A stretch of 64,000 bases of DNA, taken from the NCBI RefSeq assembly GCF_004745645.1, contig NZ_SRMB01000001.1:2294001-2358000 (forward strand), read 5' to 3'. Numbering within the stretch: the stretch's first letter is position 1; every line of letters starts with the position of its first letter. This stretch comes from Hymenobacter metallicola. Its GTDB lineage: Bacteria > Bacteroidota > Bacteroidia > Cytophagales > Hymenobacteraceae. The position numbers and the translations under genes were made by a program. The notes beneath the pieces are model-generated. The model was given only the letters and a program-made list of their open reading frames with translations. It had not been told where the DNA came from and ran no database searches. Below are positions 49,651 to 57,349 of the stretch, one piece after another.

Positions 49651-49983
49651 AGCAAAGCTGCATTTCTTCCACTTGGCTCAGCCAAGGACACTTTGCGTTC
49701 CGCTTCACAGCGGGAACCTGCTCCACACATTCCAACAGCAGGTAATTTCACGAGGGCACTGCTTTCGCATTCAGTTTGCAACCTGATTTTCAGCCCTTGT
49801 ATTGTAGAGAGGGCGGGATTGGATACCCGCAAGCCACGTTCTGCAAGCCAACTTTCATTCCTGGCCTCCCGGCCCTTGCAGAGCACATGCTTGGCCGAAG
49901 CCGCACAACAAGGAGGATTTTACATATCCAGGGGCAATTGCCAACCTCTCTATTCTGTCAGCCGCTCGATTGGCGGCTGTATT
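49651..49983. other. Non-coding interval between convergent operons
   Basis: About 330 bp without a credible gene. Contains hairpins GCGGG/CCCGC near 49813 and CAGCCGC/GCGGCTG near 49960-49979. Checked for tRNA signatures on both strands because of nearby tRNAs; no convincing T-loop. Content unknown. Confidence 0.5.
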
Positions 49984-50202
49984 CTACTGCATTGCTTCCA
50001 AGTCCCGCCGCGCCTTGTTCCACGTCAGTAGGTGCAGCTCGAAGTTGGCCGCGTCCTGGATGCGTTTTTCGGCCACGGCCTTATCAAACCACTGTTGCTG
50101 ACGCTGCTGCTCCCGACGGATGTAGTTTAGCGCATCCTGAAACGAGGGCCCGGGCTGTTTCGGCGTATAGAGCCACGAGAAGAATTTGCAAAGGAAGTCC
50201 AC
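49984..50202 (-). CDS. Small protein, function unknown
   Basis: 72 aa. Short hydrophobic/aromatic N-terminus (MDFLCKFFSWLYTP) followed by helix-rich Gln/Arg residues. Last gene of the leftward tRNA/late unit. Unknown. Confidence 0.5.
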   Translation of the reverse strand: MDFLCKFFSWLYTPKQPGPSFQDALNYIRREQQRQQQWFDKAVAEKRIQDAANFELHLLTWNKARRDLEAMQ

Positions 50203-50204
50203 GG

Positions 50205-50744
50205 CTACTTTTCGATTTCGATATGAATATCATGCGGGGCTGGCTGGCTGCCGCCGAAATACAGGGAGTGCGTCAGGCCATAGCGTGGAACGCTAATTGT
50301 GTCTACCACGCGTATACAACCTATTAATCCATCGTCTTCAGCGAGAAAGGCATACTTGGGCAAACTAGATCCAGAAGACCACTGAAAGCACTTCTCAATT
50401 GTTAACCGAACCTTCTGCCCGAGCTTTACCTGGGCCACCAGCGGAAACTCCATCTGCTCGTTCCAGTTGCGTCGGCCGTTGACGTAGCAATACGCCAGCA
50501 GGTCGATGCACTGGTCTTGCTCGTTCCAGCGCCACCCAAAGCGAGCGGAATTTTCATGCACGGCGAAGAAGCCGAAGCTCAGCCCGAACAGCTTGTTTAC
50601 GTCCAGGCTGTTATACTGCGGTAGCGTGTAGCGGCAGGACTCCCCGAAGGTGACATACCGCGAAATGCTCTTGCGGCCCAGATGCGGCCACGAAGAGAAC
50701 AGGCGGTTGTCCTGGTGCTTGCCTTGCTTGATGGTGTGCCGCAT
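50205..50744 (-). CDS. Hypothetical phage protein
   Basis: 179 aa, mostly beta (FGLSFGFFAVHENSARFGWRWNEQD...). No signal peptide or motif. Its start overlaps the stop of the upstream two-TM gene (TAATG). Function unknown. Confidence 0.5.
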   Translation of the reverse strand: MRHTIKQGKHQDNRLFSSWPHLGRKSISRYVTFGESCRYTLPQYNSLDVNKLFGLSFGFFAVHENSARFGWRWNEQDQCIDLLAYCYVNGRRNWNEQMEFPLVAQVKLGQKVRLTIEKCFQWSSGSSLPKYAFLAEDDGLIGCIRVVDTISVPRYGLTHSLYFGGSQPAPHDIHIEIEK

Positions 50745-50959
50745 TACAGCTCGCCCTGATTACGATGCTCAGCCCGGCGCTCATTGGTAAAAGCGCCATA
50801 CACAGCAAACAGGAAAGTGGGCAGTGCCACGAAGCCCGAGCCGTAGGATAGCCAGCCGAAGGTCAGCGGCGTAATCAGGTAGTAGTCGGCCAGCGTGGCA
50901 AGGAAGAAGACGGCCAGAACGATACCGGTAGGGAGTGCTTTGGGTGCTTTGATTGCCAT
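50744..50959 (-). CDS. Two-TM membrane protein
   Basis: 71 aa from ATG 50959 (MAIKAPKALPTGIVLAVFFL); a longer frame would run into tRNA-Trp. TM segments around 12-30 and 38-57 (SGFVALPTFLFAVYGAF), then a basic tail. Lies just downstream of the tRNA cluster. Confidence 0.55.
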   Translation of the reverse strand: MAIKAPKALPTGIVLAVFFLATLADYYLITPLTFGWLSYGSGFVALPTFLFAVYGAFTNERRAEHRNQGEL

Positions 50960-50984
50960 GTCGTGAGAATAAATGCGTGAAAAA

Positions 50985-51058
50985 TGGCACACCCTCGTTG
51001 GTTCGAACAACGCGCCCTCGGATTTGGAGTCCAAGGAGCCTCCACTGGCTCCGGGTGC
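50985..51058 (-). tRNA. tRNA-Trp (CCA), atypical
   Basis: Anticodon loop CTCCAAA, T-arm CGTTG TTCGAAC CAACG, encoded 3' CCA. The D-arm is unusual: GGAGCC/GGCTCC can form an extended stem directly against the anticodon stem, and the acceptor stem has a mismatch. Phage-type tRNA; may be degenerate. Confidence 0.6.
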
Positions 51059-51066
51059 AAGTAAAG

Positions 51067-51138
51067 GGTGTTAGCGGGAGTCGAACCCTGTCCTCCGCAT
51101 TCACAGTGCGGCGCTCTAACCAATTAAGCTACTAACAC
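51067..51138 (-). tRNA. tRNA-His (GTG)
   Basis: Acceptor GTGTTAG/CTAACAC, D-arm GCTTAATTGGTTAGAGC, anticodon loop CTGTGAA (GTG), T-loop TTCGACT. Two mismatches in the T-stem (CAGGG/CCCGC). Confidence 0.78.
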
Positions 51139-51140
51139 AG

Positions 51141-51214
51141 TCGGGGTGGCAGGACTCGAACCTGCGGCCTCCTGCTCCCAAAGCAGGCATCATAGCCAAC
51201 TAGACCACACCCCG
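51141..51214 (-). tRNA. tRNA-Pro (TGG)
   Basis: Acceptor CGGGGTG/CACCCCG, anticodon stem CCTGC/GCAGG with loop TTTGGGA (TGG), T-loop TTCGAGT, discriminator A. Confidence 0.88.
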
Positions 51215-51287
51215 GGTTGGCTTATTTCGCGTGGGAGCCACCCACCAAAGAACGAGCCGCTTGCCTATACTGCGACGAAGGTGTTTG

Positions 51288-51364
51288 GTTTGACTGGTCG
51301 ATTTCGATACGACAAATGTTGGCTTATCAAGAGCCAATTGCTTTACCTTTAAGCTACAGTCAAA
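51288..51364 (-). tRNA. tRNA-like gene, anticodon TGA without long variable arm
   Basis: Acceptor TTTGACT/AGTCAAA, D-arm AGCTT..AAGCA, anticodon stem TGGCT/AGCCA with loop CTTGATA (TGA, serine codon) but a short variable region and an irregular T-arm (GTCG/CGAC with loop TATCGAAAT). Not a normal tRNA-Ser; perhaps degenerate or specialised. Confidence 0.45.
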
Positions 51365-51411
51365 TCTTTACCCTACGCGAAGGACCACGACGTTAAGCGC
51401 CTACGGCGGTG

Positions 51412-51483
51412 TAGCGAAACACAGATTCGAACTGCGGACCCCTCGGTTATGAGCCGAGTACTCTACCCCTGAGCTACTTCGCT
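51412..51483 (-). tRNA. tRNA-Met (CAT)
   Basis: Acceptor AGCGAAG/TTTCGCT, D-arm GCTCAGGGGTAGAGT, anticodon stem CTCGG/CCGAG with loop CTCATAA, T-loop TTCGAAT. Elongator Met versus lysidine-modified Ile(CAU) cannot be told by eye. Confidence 0.82.
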
Positions 51484-51489
51484 AAGTGT

Positions 51490-51700
51490 GCCGGTTTCTC
51501 CCGGCTATCCAGGCCGCAAGGTGTCACGTTTTGCTACTTTACAACGCCAAGGGATTCGACCCTATCGGTTATTCAAAACGCGCTTCATGCGCCCCTCGGT
51601 GTGATGCGAAATGGGCCCGTAGCGTACACGGGCGCTGGCTAGATGCGTTTCATGGCTGGAATGGTTAGTGACAGTCGATGCTTGGTCGGGGAAAGAAGAG
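51490..51700. other. Leader of tRNA cluster with tRNA-like fragments
   Basis: No ORF supported. AGGGATTCGACCCT near 51549 resembles a T-arm on the - strand, but no consistent anticodon or acceptor stem could be fitted; possible decayed tRNA. Confidence 0.35.
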
Positions 51701-51703
51701 GCC

Positions 51704-51711
51704 CAAATATA
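51704..51711 (-). promoter_or_regulatory. Promoter -7 element TATATTTG for tRNA/late unit
   Basis: Exact TAnnTTTG match on the - strand, 17 bp downstream (in the direction of transcription) of the centre of the nearer operator B palindrome; reads into the tRNA cluster. Confidence 0.65.
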
Positions 51712-51715
51712 CCGT

Positions 51716-51772
51716 TTCTATCTTTAAAGTCAAGATTGAAATAACAATTTTTTCTCGAATATCGAGATAGAC
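51716..51772. promoter_or_regulatory. Operator pair B
   Basis: TTCTATCTTTA-aag-TCAAGATTGAA at 51716-51740 and the perfect core TCTCGA-ata-TCGAGA at 51753-51767. Centres 32 bp apart. Located between the metallophosphoesterase stop (51775) and the -7 element that serves the tRNAs. Confidence 0.75.
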
Positions 51773-51774
51773 TG

Positions 51775-53337
51775 TTACGCGGCGCTTCGATTGAAGGTGT
51801 TGTTCTTGTCGAGCGGAATCAGGGGCACGTCCACAATGTGCGGGAAGCCCTTCACGGCCCTAATCAGCAGGGAGCCAGCGAGTCCGGTAAATCCAAGGTC
51901 TTCCGAGTACTGGTTGCCCGTGAAGAAGGCCGGGCTGCGCACCCAGCGTTTGCGGTTGCCGTCGAGGAATACGCCCCGGGTGTGCTTGTCGGCCGTCAGC
52001 AGCAGGGTAAACACGCCCCGCGTCTGGAAATCAGCTATCAGGTCGGTGGCCTTCTTCTCGTTGCTCACGTCGCCGGTGTAGCCGTGCTTGAGAATATAAT
52101 TGATGCCGTCGATTTCCCGGGTAACCAGGGCTGGGTTAAACTCAATGTCCAGCAACTTGCCATAATTGAGCTTGAGGAAGTAAAATACGGCCTGCGCGAC
52201 TTGGGCGGCCGTGTCCTCCTTGGCGCTGGAGGTAATGCGGTCATGGTTGCCGCCAACGGACAGGATGCCCCGCAGGTTCACGATGCGGTCAATGAAGTAC
52301 ACGAAGAACTCGTAGGCGTGGGCAATGGCGTCTGCTCCGAACAGATCCGCCCCCTTCCAGCTGTTGGGGTGGTTCAGGCCCGTGAGCGTTTCGATATAGT
52401 CCCCCAGACCCAGCAGCCAGACTTGGCCGGCGCCGACGGCGTTTACTTCGGCAATCAGCTGGTCGGCGTAGTCATACATTTGCTCGCGGTCATAGTCGAA
52501 CGAGCGAATCATGTTCTTGATTTTGGCACCGGCGTGGGTGTCCGCCAGGGTGAAGGCCAGCACGTTCGGGGCCGACGGGCCAACAGGGGCCCGGAGCAGA
52601 TAGCGCACCTTGGCCTCGGGGAAACGGTCTGCCAGCTCCACCAGCACCGAGTCGTTCAGGAACTTGGTTTGCTCGGCCTCCTGAATGACCTTCTCGTACT
52701 TCTTGTGCGTAGCGGCGTGGTGCTGCTGCTCGATAATCAGGCCCGTGTCCTTGTAGCGCACCGCAATCTTGGCCGCCACCATCTTCTCGCGCAGCTCGGG
52801 GGCGGTGGTGTCCCAGGTGTGGGGAGAAAACACGTTGCTGAGCTTGTTGAGCATCAGGCGGGCCTTCATGCTGTTCCACTGCCAAGTCGAGAGGCGGAAC
52901 TTGTTGATAACCTGCGTCTGACTCAGGTTCAGGCCGTGCTTGCTGTAATTGAAAAACAGCTCGTCCACCTGCTCCACCGACAACCGGAAATGACGGGCCG
53001 GGCGGCCGTGGGCTCCCTTCACTTCCCATTCGTAGTGTTCATCGACCACGCGCCAGGGCTCCTCGTCCTCGGCGTCGATGCTAACAGATGGCTCCTCGTC
53101 CTCATTGCGAGCTTCCCGTTCGTGAGGAGGAATAACGTGGCCGTCCAGGGTGACGGCGCCCTGCAGGATGCGCTGGAAGGCTCGGCGCACCGCGTCCCAC
53201 TGGGTAGGCTCAACGACATAGGCCGGATCTTCGACCATTGCCTTTACGAGCGCATCCGAGGTGGTGAGGTGGGAATGGGTTTTGTAAAATTGACGGGCAA
53301 TAGCTGCCGCCGAACCGGGTTGTGGGGTTCCAGCCAT
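51775..53337 (-). CDS. Calcineurin-like metallophosphoesterase
   Basis: 520 aa. Residues 1-250 are an N-terminal extension with a helical HTH-like part (LNLSQTQVINKFRLSTWQWNSMKARLML). The phosphoesterase domain has FTLADTHAG (264-270), LGLGDYIE (310-316), VGGNHDR (361-367), ILKHGYTG and LTADKHTRG, the full two-metal set. Such phage proteins act on nucleotides or nucleic acid ends, but the substrate is unknown. It is a single-gene unit with its own operator/promoter (53.4 kb). Confidence 0.8.
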   Translation of the reverse strand: MAGTPQPGSAAAIARQFYKTHSHLTTSDALVKAMVEDPAYVVEPTQWDAVRRAFQRILQGAVTLDGHVIPPHEREARNEDEEPSVSIDAEDEEPWRVVDEHYEWEVKGAHGRPARHFRLSVEQVDELFFNYSKHGLNLSQTQVINKFRLSTWQWNSMKARLMLNKLSNVFSPHTWDTTAPELREKMVAAKIAVRYKDTGLIIEQQHHAATHKKYEKVIQEAEQTKFLNDSVLVELADRFPEAKVRYLLRAPVGPSAPNVLAFTLADTHAGAKIKNMIRSFDYDREQMYDYADQLIAEVNAVGAGQVWLLGLGDYIETLTGLNHPNSWKGADLFGADAIAHAYEFFVYFIDRIVNLRGILSVGGNHDRITSSAKEDTAAQVAQAVFYFLKLNYGKLLDIEFNPALVTREIDGINYILKHGYTGDVSNEKKATDLIADFQTRGVFTLLLTADKHTRGVFLDGNRKRWVRSPAFFTGNQYSEDLGFTGLAGSLLIRAVKGFPHIVDVPLIPLDKNNTFNRSAA

Positions 53338-53392
53338 ACAGGGCGTTGCGTTGAAAAAAAGAGGATTACAGTCCTCGTGACTATAACCCTCT

Positions 53393-53400
53393 CAAAGCTA
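53393..53400 (-). promoter_or_regulatory. Promoter -7 element TAGCTTTG
   Basis: Exact TAnnTTTG match on the - strand, 56 bp upstream of the metallophosphoesterase ATG. Confidence 0.6.
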
Positions 53401-53416
53401 ATAGATTCTTTGGTAT

Positions 53417-53441
53417 TTCTATCTCGTTTTTGAAGATAGAA
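53417..53441. promoter_or_regulatory. Operator C
   Basis: TTCTATCTCGT-ttt-TGAAGATAGAA, a single palindrome of the same family as operators A, B and D, centred 29 bp upstream of the -7 T. No second copy at the usual 32-33 bp spacing. Confidence 0.7.
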
Positions 53442-53458
53442 TGAAAATAAAATTGCAC

Positions 53459-53938
53459 TTATACCGCTTTTCGGGTAAACTCGAAGTGCATGGCGTCACT
53501 ACGCCCCTTGCCAAAATCGGCGCCGGCCGTAAAGCCGTGTTTTTTCCAAACGGCCACGAATTCGCGGGTAAACATACCTGGACCGTAAGGCGCCTTGCCC
53601 AGGGGGTTCAATTTAGCATTGAAGTCAAAGGCCAGCCCCCAGCTGTGCACGCTGGGCGTATTTAGGCCCCGCATCAGACGCGGGTTATAACAGCCATCAT
53701 ACGTTTTAATTTCGTGAATCAGACCCGTGCAAACCAACTCGTGCATCACCGCCTCAAAAGGCTCGATGGCATCCTTGTTCATCCAGATGCGCGTTACCGG
53801 CTTGCCCTCGTAGACGGTGGCGAAATGTGGCTTCAGCCAGATAGGAAGGGTGTACATTTCCATCCACCGCGTTTCAAACGCGGCTGAACGGGGGTAGGCT
53901 GCGCCGTAGCGCTTGGTAAGCTGTGCTGTCGTTGCCAT
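53459..53938 (-). CDS. M15-family D,L/L,D-peptidase endolysin
   Basis: 159 aa without signal peptide. C-terminal M15C motif NTPSVHSWGLAFDFNAKLNPLG (zinc His and Asp) and GRSDAMHFEF (catalytic Asp and second zinc His), as in L-alanyl-D-glutamate peptidase endolysins. Cleaves peptidoglycan peptides. Its start overlaps the stop of the putative holin gene (53938). Confidence 0.85.
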   Translation of the reverse strand: MATTAQLTKRYGAAYPRSAAFETRWMEMYTLPIWLKPHFATVYEGKPVTRIWMNKDAIEPFEAVMHELVCTGLIHEIKTYDGCYNPRLMRGLNTPSVHSWGLAFDFNAKLNPLGKAPYGPGMFTREFVAVWKKHGFTAGADFGKGRSDAMHFEFTRKAV

Positions 53939-54306
53939 TAGGTTTGTGCAATGGGGCCGCCGTCGGGGCCGGATACAGTAACGTTCGGCTTGTCGCCGGT
54001 AAGCGTGGTGTTGCTCTGTGATTCAGGTACCTGCTCGTACCCGCCCGCGTCGCCCTTGGCCACGGCGAAGGCTAGGCGGTTGTCCAGGGCGAAGGCTCCT
54101 ACGATAATGGTAGCTAAGCAAATGGTGATTTCCCGGGGCGGGTACTGGTACATTTTGGCCTGCTCGATGGAGCCAATGAACATACCCCGAATGATGATGG
54201 CAAAGAGCATTCCCAGGCAGAGCCAAGCCACCAGGATGGCCGAGGAGCTATTGCCCAGGGCGTCTTCGAGAAAGCCCGTGCGCGGGCGTTGGATGCGCTG
54301 TTTCAT
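53938..54306 (-). CDS. Putative holin
   Basis: 122 aa with TM segments at about 23-45 (SAILVAWLCLGMLFAIIIRGM) and 62-80 (ITICLATIIVGAFAL), and a polar C-terminal tail. Directly adjacent to the M15 endolysin; the position suggests a holin. Confidence 0.55.
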   Translation of the reverse strand: MKQRIQRPRTGFLEDALGNSSSAILVAWLCLGMLFAIIIRGMFIGSIEQAKMYQYPPREITICLATIIVGAFALDNRLAFAVAKGDAGGYEQVPESQSNTTLTGDKPNVTVSGPDGGPIAQT

Positions 54307-54720
54307 TTAGCGGGTGATAAGGAGGGCGGTTCCGCTGACCACAACACTGCTCAGGGCTACGTTGACCCAGAAGCGGCGTTTAGCCTTCAGCTTCCACTGG
54401 TTGGATTCGGCTCGGGCGCTGGCCGTCAGGGCGGCTTGCAGGTTACCGGCTTGGCGGAACTGGTCGGCGGCCAGCAGTGCCTCAGCCGTGGCCTTCTTCT
54501 GCTCGGCCAACAGCAGCGTCTTCTCCCGGCTAGTCTGCCGCACACTGGCCAGCGCCCGCTTGACTTCCTGAAAGCGGTAAAGCGAGTCGTTGACAACCTG
54601 GGCTTGGCGCGGGGTCAGGCAGATGTTATTGAGCGGTGTCGGCTTTCGTGCGCCCGTAGTTTGAGAGAATGCGGTGGAGCTGCTGAGCAGAAGCAGCAGG
54701 CCGAGTGCGAATGATTTCAT
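54307..54720 (-). CDS. Secreted protein with C-terminal TM, lysis module
   Basis: 137 aa. Signal peptide MKSFALGLLLLLSSSTAFSQ, periplasmic helical region, and a C-terminal TM (FWVNVALSSVVVSGTALLI). Starts inside the coding region of the next upstream gene (95-bp overlap), as o-spanin genes often do, but there is no lipobox Cys. A spanin partner role is therefore uncertain. Confidence 0.5.
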   Translation of the reverse strand: MKSFALGLLLLLSSSTAFSQTTGARKPTPLNNICLTPRQAQVVNDSLYRFQEVKRALASVRQTSREKTLLLAEQKKATAEALLAADQFRQAGNLQAALTASARAESNQWKLKAKRRFWVNVALSSVVVSGTALLITR

Positions 54721-55051
54721 AGTTGACGAGTAAAAGGCTGTCGATGTGTTTTTCCTTGGCCGTGACCTTGGCCAGCTTGCGCGTGGCCGCGCTGTCGCGG
54801 CGCACGGCGGCGGCCTGGAGCTTCACGGCGCTGTCCTTTTTGGCGGCAATGGCCTTTTCGTGGGCCCTCACCTGCTTCTTGGTCAGCGGCGGATTTTCGG
54901 CCACAGTGTCTTCGAGTCGGTTGACGGAGAAGCAAAGCACGCCCGCGCTGATAACCAGCACCACGCCGCTGACGGCCAGGATGATGTAGAGATTCCGGGC
55001 AAGCCAGGAAACCGTCTTTTCTTTGGCTTCGGTTGGGGTCGGGAGTTTCAT
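54626..55051 (-). CDS. i-spanin-like protein
   Basis: 141 aa from ATG 55051 (MKLPTPTEAKEKTVSW). N-terminal TM (NLYIILAVSGVVLVISAGVLCF, about 22-42) and a long charged periplasmic coiled coil, the layout of i-spanins (Rz). Overlaps the secreted-protein gene in another frame, similar to Rz/Rz1 gene pairs. Confidence 0.5.
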   Translation of the reverse strand: MKLPTPTEAKEKTVSWLARNLYIILAVSGVVLVISAGVLCFSVNRLEDTVAENPPLTKKQVRAHEKAIAAKKDSAVKLQAAAVRRDSAATRKLAKVTAKEKHIDSLLLVNYEIIRTRPAASAQQLHRILSNYGRTKADTAQ

Positions 55052-55548
55052 TATTTCTGAGGGTTGATCCACTTGTTAATCTGCTCCAGGTGGGTAATAC
55101 CCCACCAGATGGCCGAGCCGATAGCCGTCCCGGCGCCGCCGAGCCACATAGCAGCCTTGGCTCGCAGCCAGCGCCGAGTGCCGTCGAGGCTGTTCACGGT
55201 GGCGTCGGTGGTGCGCTGCTTTTCCTTGATGCTGGCCACCTCCTGCGTTAAGATTTCCAGGTTCTGTACAATGCCTTTCTGCCCGAACTTGACGTTGCCG
55301 ACGGTAGCCAGCAGCAGTTCCTTCACGCCGTTGTCGAGAATGTCGAGGGTGGCGCGAAGGCTCTGGTTTTCGGCGGTGGCGGCTTCGAGCTTACGCATGG
55401 ATTTGGCGAGGTCAAAGCGGGCCTGGGTGAGTTGGCGCGTAAGTTTGCGAACCTGCTCGGGCAGCCCTTCCAGGCTCTTGACCTGCTGCTCCAATACCCT
55501 GATCCGCTCCTGCAGCTGCTCTAATCGGGAGGACTCCCATTGTGTCAT
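55051..55548 (-). CDS. Coiled-coil protein with C-terminal TM
   Basis: 165 aa. Residues 5-115 form a long coiled coil (LEQLQERIRVLEQQVKSLEG onward); a TM-like segment near 133-150 (AAMWLGGAGTAIGSAIWWGI) follows. Resembles small phage proteins (DUF-type 'chromosome segregation'-like) next to lysis genes. Possible holin partner. Confidence 0.5.
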   Translation of the reverse strand: MTQWESSRLEQLQERIRVLEQQVKSLEGLPEQVRKLTRQLTQARFDLAKSMRKLEAATAENQSLRATLDILDNGVKELLLATVGNVKFGQKGIVQNLEILTQEVASIKEKQRTTDATVNSLDGTRRWLRAKAAMWLGGAGTAIGSAIWWGITHLEQINKWINPQK

Positions 55549-55610
55549 ATCTCGTATTCTGGTAGCAGGAGCACTCCTGCTGAGTCGTGGGAGTCATTGA
55601 GGGCAGCGGA

Positions 55611-57338
55611 TTAGGCCGTTGCCAGTGAGCCAACATTGGCCGCGCCGGGGCCGGCCACCAGGCTTGCCAGCGTTCCGCCGTAGCCGACAAAGCGGATGGT
55701 GGTAATCGAGCTGTTGGCCTCCAGGTACACGGGCTTAATGCCGCCGCTCAGGCTGGTGCCGGTCAGGTCGAGGGTGGTAATGGCCCCGTCGTTCATCTTG
55801 AGCAGGTATTCCAGGTTCTGGGCCGTGGTGCCCGCCAGGTCCAGCGTACCGATGGTGGCTTGGTCCATCTTTATCAGGCAGGAGCCCGAGGCCGTAGCCG
55901 CCACGCGGGTGTGCGTCAGGTTCTTGATCTCAATGGTGGCGGCCGTCAGGCGCGGGTGCGACACCAGCGTATCAAGCTGCACGATTGGGGCCGTGAACGT
56001 AGAGCCCGCCGCCGTGTCCTGCTCCACCCCGTCGTTGTAGGTAATGGTAGTGTGGCTGTAGCCCATCACCCGCCACGAGCACCAGTTAGCCGTGTAGTCG
56101 GTGCGCGTCACGCGCAGGAAGTTCACGACATCCGTGTTGCAGGCCACGAAGGCGGTGCCCTTCTTGTTCAGATCCGGGTCGGACTCATCGGGCAGACAGT
56201 CCACATGAATATCCGTGAAGTTGATGTTCTTAGCGTACGTCTGCCCGGGCTGGGCCTGTGGGCTGGTCCCGGCCGAGATATAGAAGTTGTCGAAGGTCAG
56301 CCAGTAGTCGTGCGTGTAGCCGAACAGGTCCGAGATAAAGACATTCTCGATGAGCGAGGCGGCGGGCAGGATGCGCACAAACCAGCGGCCCCCGATGGCC
56401 TCAATCCGGCGCACGGTGATGTTCTTCTGCCCGCTGTAAGTCTTCATGGCGTCGTACACGTTCGGCGCGTTCGGCGTATTGAGCAGGTTGTTCAGTGAGA
56501 AACTGTAGGGGTCGGAACTGCCGTTAATGGCAATCTTGTCATCGTGGGTGCCTTCTACCGAGCAGTCCTCAATGACCATTCCGTCAATGGCCCCGTTCAG
56601 GTGGAAGCCATCGGTGTAGATTTGGCCTTCCTGGTTCTTGACGTGGCAGTTACTGACCCGGCCATTCTTGATGTTTTGCAGGTGTACGCTTTGCACCTTG
56701 GCCCGCACGAGCTGCATGTTTTCCAGAATCAGCCCGTCCACGCCCCGGAAATTGAGCACCCCAGGCAAGCCCTCGGTAGCCGTCCAGGTCTGGTCAAAGC
56801 CCTTGGCGTTCCAACTGCCGCCGCTGATGCGGATGTTCTGGTCGATAATGGCGGCCGGGTTCCAGGTCAGGTTTTTGTTGCGGAAAATATCCTTGTTGGT
56901 GCCGCTACGCAGCATGGCCCCCACCGTCAGGTCGTCGGCCGTGGCAAGAATGGTCGTGTCGCTGTTGAGCAACAGGGTCCGCACGCTGGCTGCCTTGTTC
57001 CACGTCAGCGTTTTGGGGCCGTTCTGATCGAGAAACGCCTGTACGGCCGCTGTGGAATCGTGAACGGGAATGTTGTCTTCCTGCGCCTGGCTATAGTACT
57101 GGTACGTAAAGGGGCGCATTTCTAACTGGCCGGGGTCCATCTCCGGCTCCGGGTCGATACTGCTCAGCGTGGCCGTGGTACCGCCTCCTCCGGCCGGCCG
57201 CTGGGGCACGACAATGCTAATGGTGTTGGTCCCGTCAACAGCCCGCAGGGTAATGCGGCGCTTGTCCGTGTTGGGCGAGGTGTAGCGGCTTTTCCCATCC
57301 GACCCGGGAAAGGGCGCTGGTTCAAACGTTAAAGGCAT
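55611..57338 (-). CDS. Tail spike with right-handed beta-helix (pectate-lyase-like)
   Basis: 575 aa. Residues 1-75 anchor-like, then a region rich in beta-helix turns: HLQNIKNGRVSNCHVKNQEG, MVIEDCSVEGTHDDKIAING, KNITVRRIEAIGG and later INFTDIHVD. These fit a parallel beta-helix polysaccharide lyase/hydrolase of the Pectate_lyase_3 type. Probably depolymerises a surface glycan; catalytic residues cannot be assigned by eye. Confidence 0.65.
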   Translation of the reverse strand: MPLTFEPAPFPGSDGKSRYTSPNTDKRRITLRAVDGTNTISIVVPQRPAGGGGTTATLSSIDPEPEMDPGQLEMRPFTYQYYSQAQEDNIPVHDSTAAVQAFLDQNGPKTLTWNKAASVRTLLLNSDTTILATADDLTVGAMLRSGTNKDIFRNKNLTWNPAAIIDQNIRISGGSWNAKGFDQTWTATEGLPGVLNFRGVDGLILENMQLVRAKVQSVHLQNIKNGRVSNCHVKNQEGQIYTDGFHLNGAIDGMVIEDCSVEGTHDDKIAINGSSDPYSFSLNNLLNTPNAPNVYDAMKTYSGQKNITVRRIEAIGGRWFVRILPAASLIENVFISDLFGYTHDYWLTFDNFYISAGTSPQAQPGQTYAKNINFTDIHVDCLPDESDPDLNKKGTAFVACNTDVVNFLRVTRTDYTANWCSWRVMGYSHTTITYNDGVEQDTAAGSTFTAPIVQLDTLVSHPRLTAATIEIKNLTHTRVAATASGSCLIKMDQATIGTLDLAGTTAQNLEYLLKMNDGAITTLDLTGTSLSGGIKPVYLEANSSITTIRFVGYGGTLASLVAGPGAANVGSLATA

Positions 57339-57349
57339 AATAGGGAGAA

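Noticed and set aside
48762..49886. Long - strand frame across the lipoprotein and terminators
   Set aside because: Overlaps terminators and the real lipoprotein gene; no recognisable protein.
49651..49983. Further tRNA genes in the interval between convergent operons
   Set aside because: Hairpins such as GCGGG/CCCGC are present, but no T-loop, anticodon and acceptor combination fits on either strand.
51490..51660. tRNA-Gln-like gene near 51550
   Set aside because: A T-arm-like segment exists, but the anticodon stem and acceptor stem cannot be paired.
51838..53433. Long + strand reading frame (531 codons) opposite the metallophosphoesterase
   Set aside because: Shadow of the GC-rich - strand gene, which carries all catalytic motifs; the + frame product is Val/Leu/Gly-rich without domain features.
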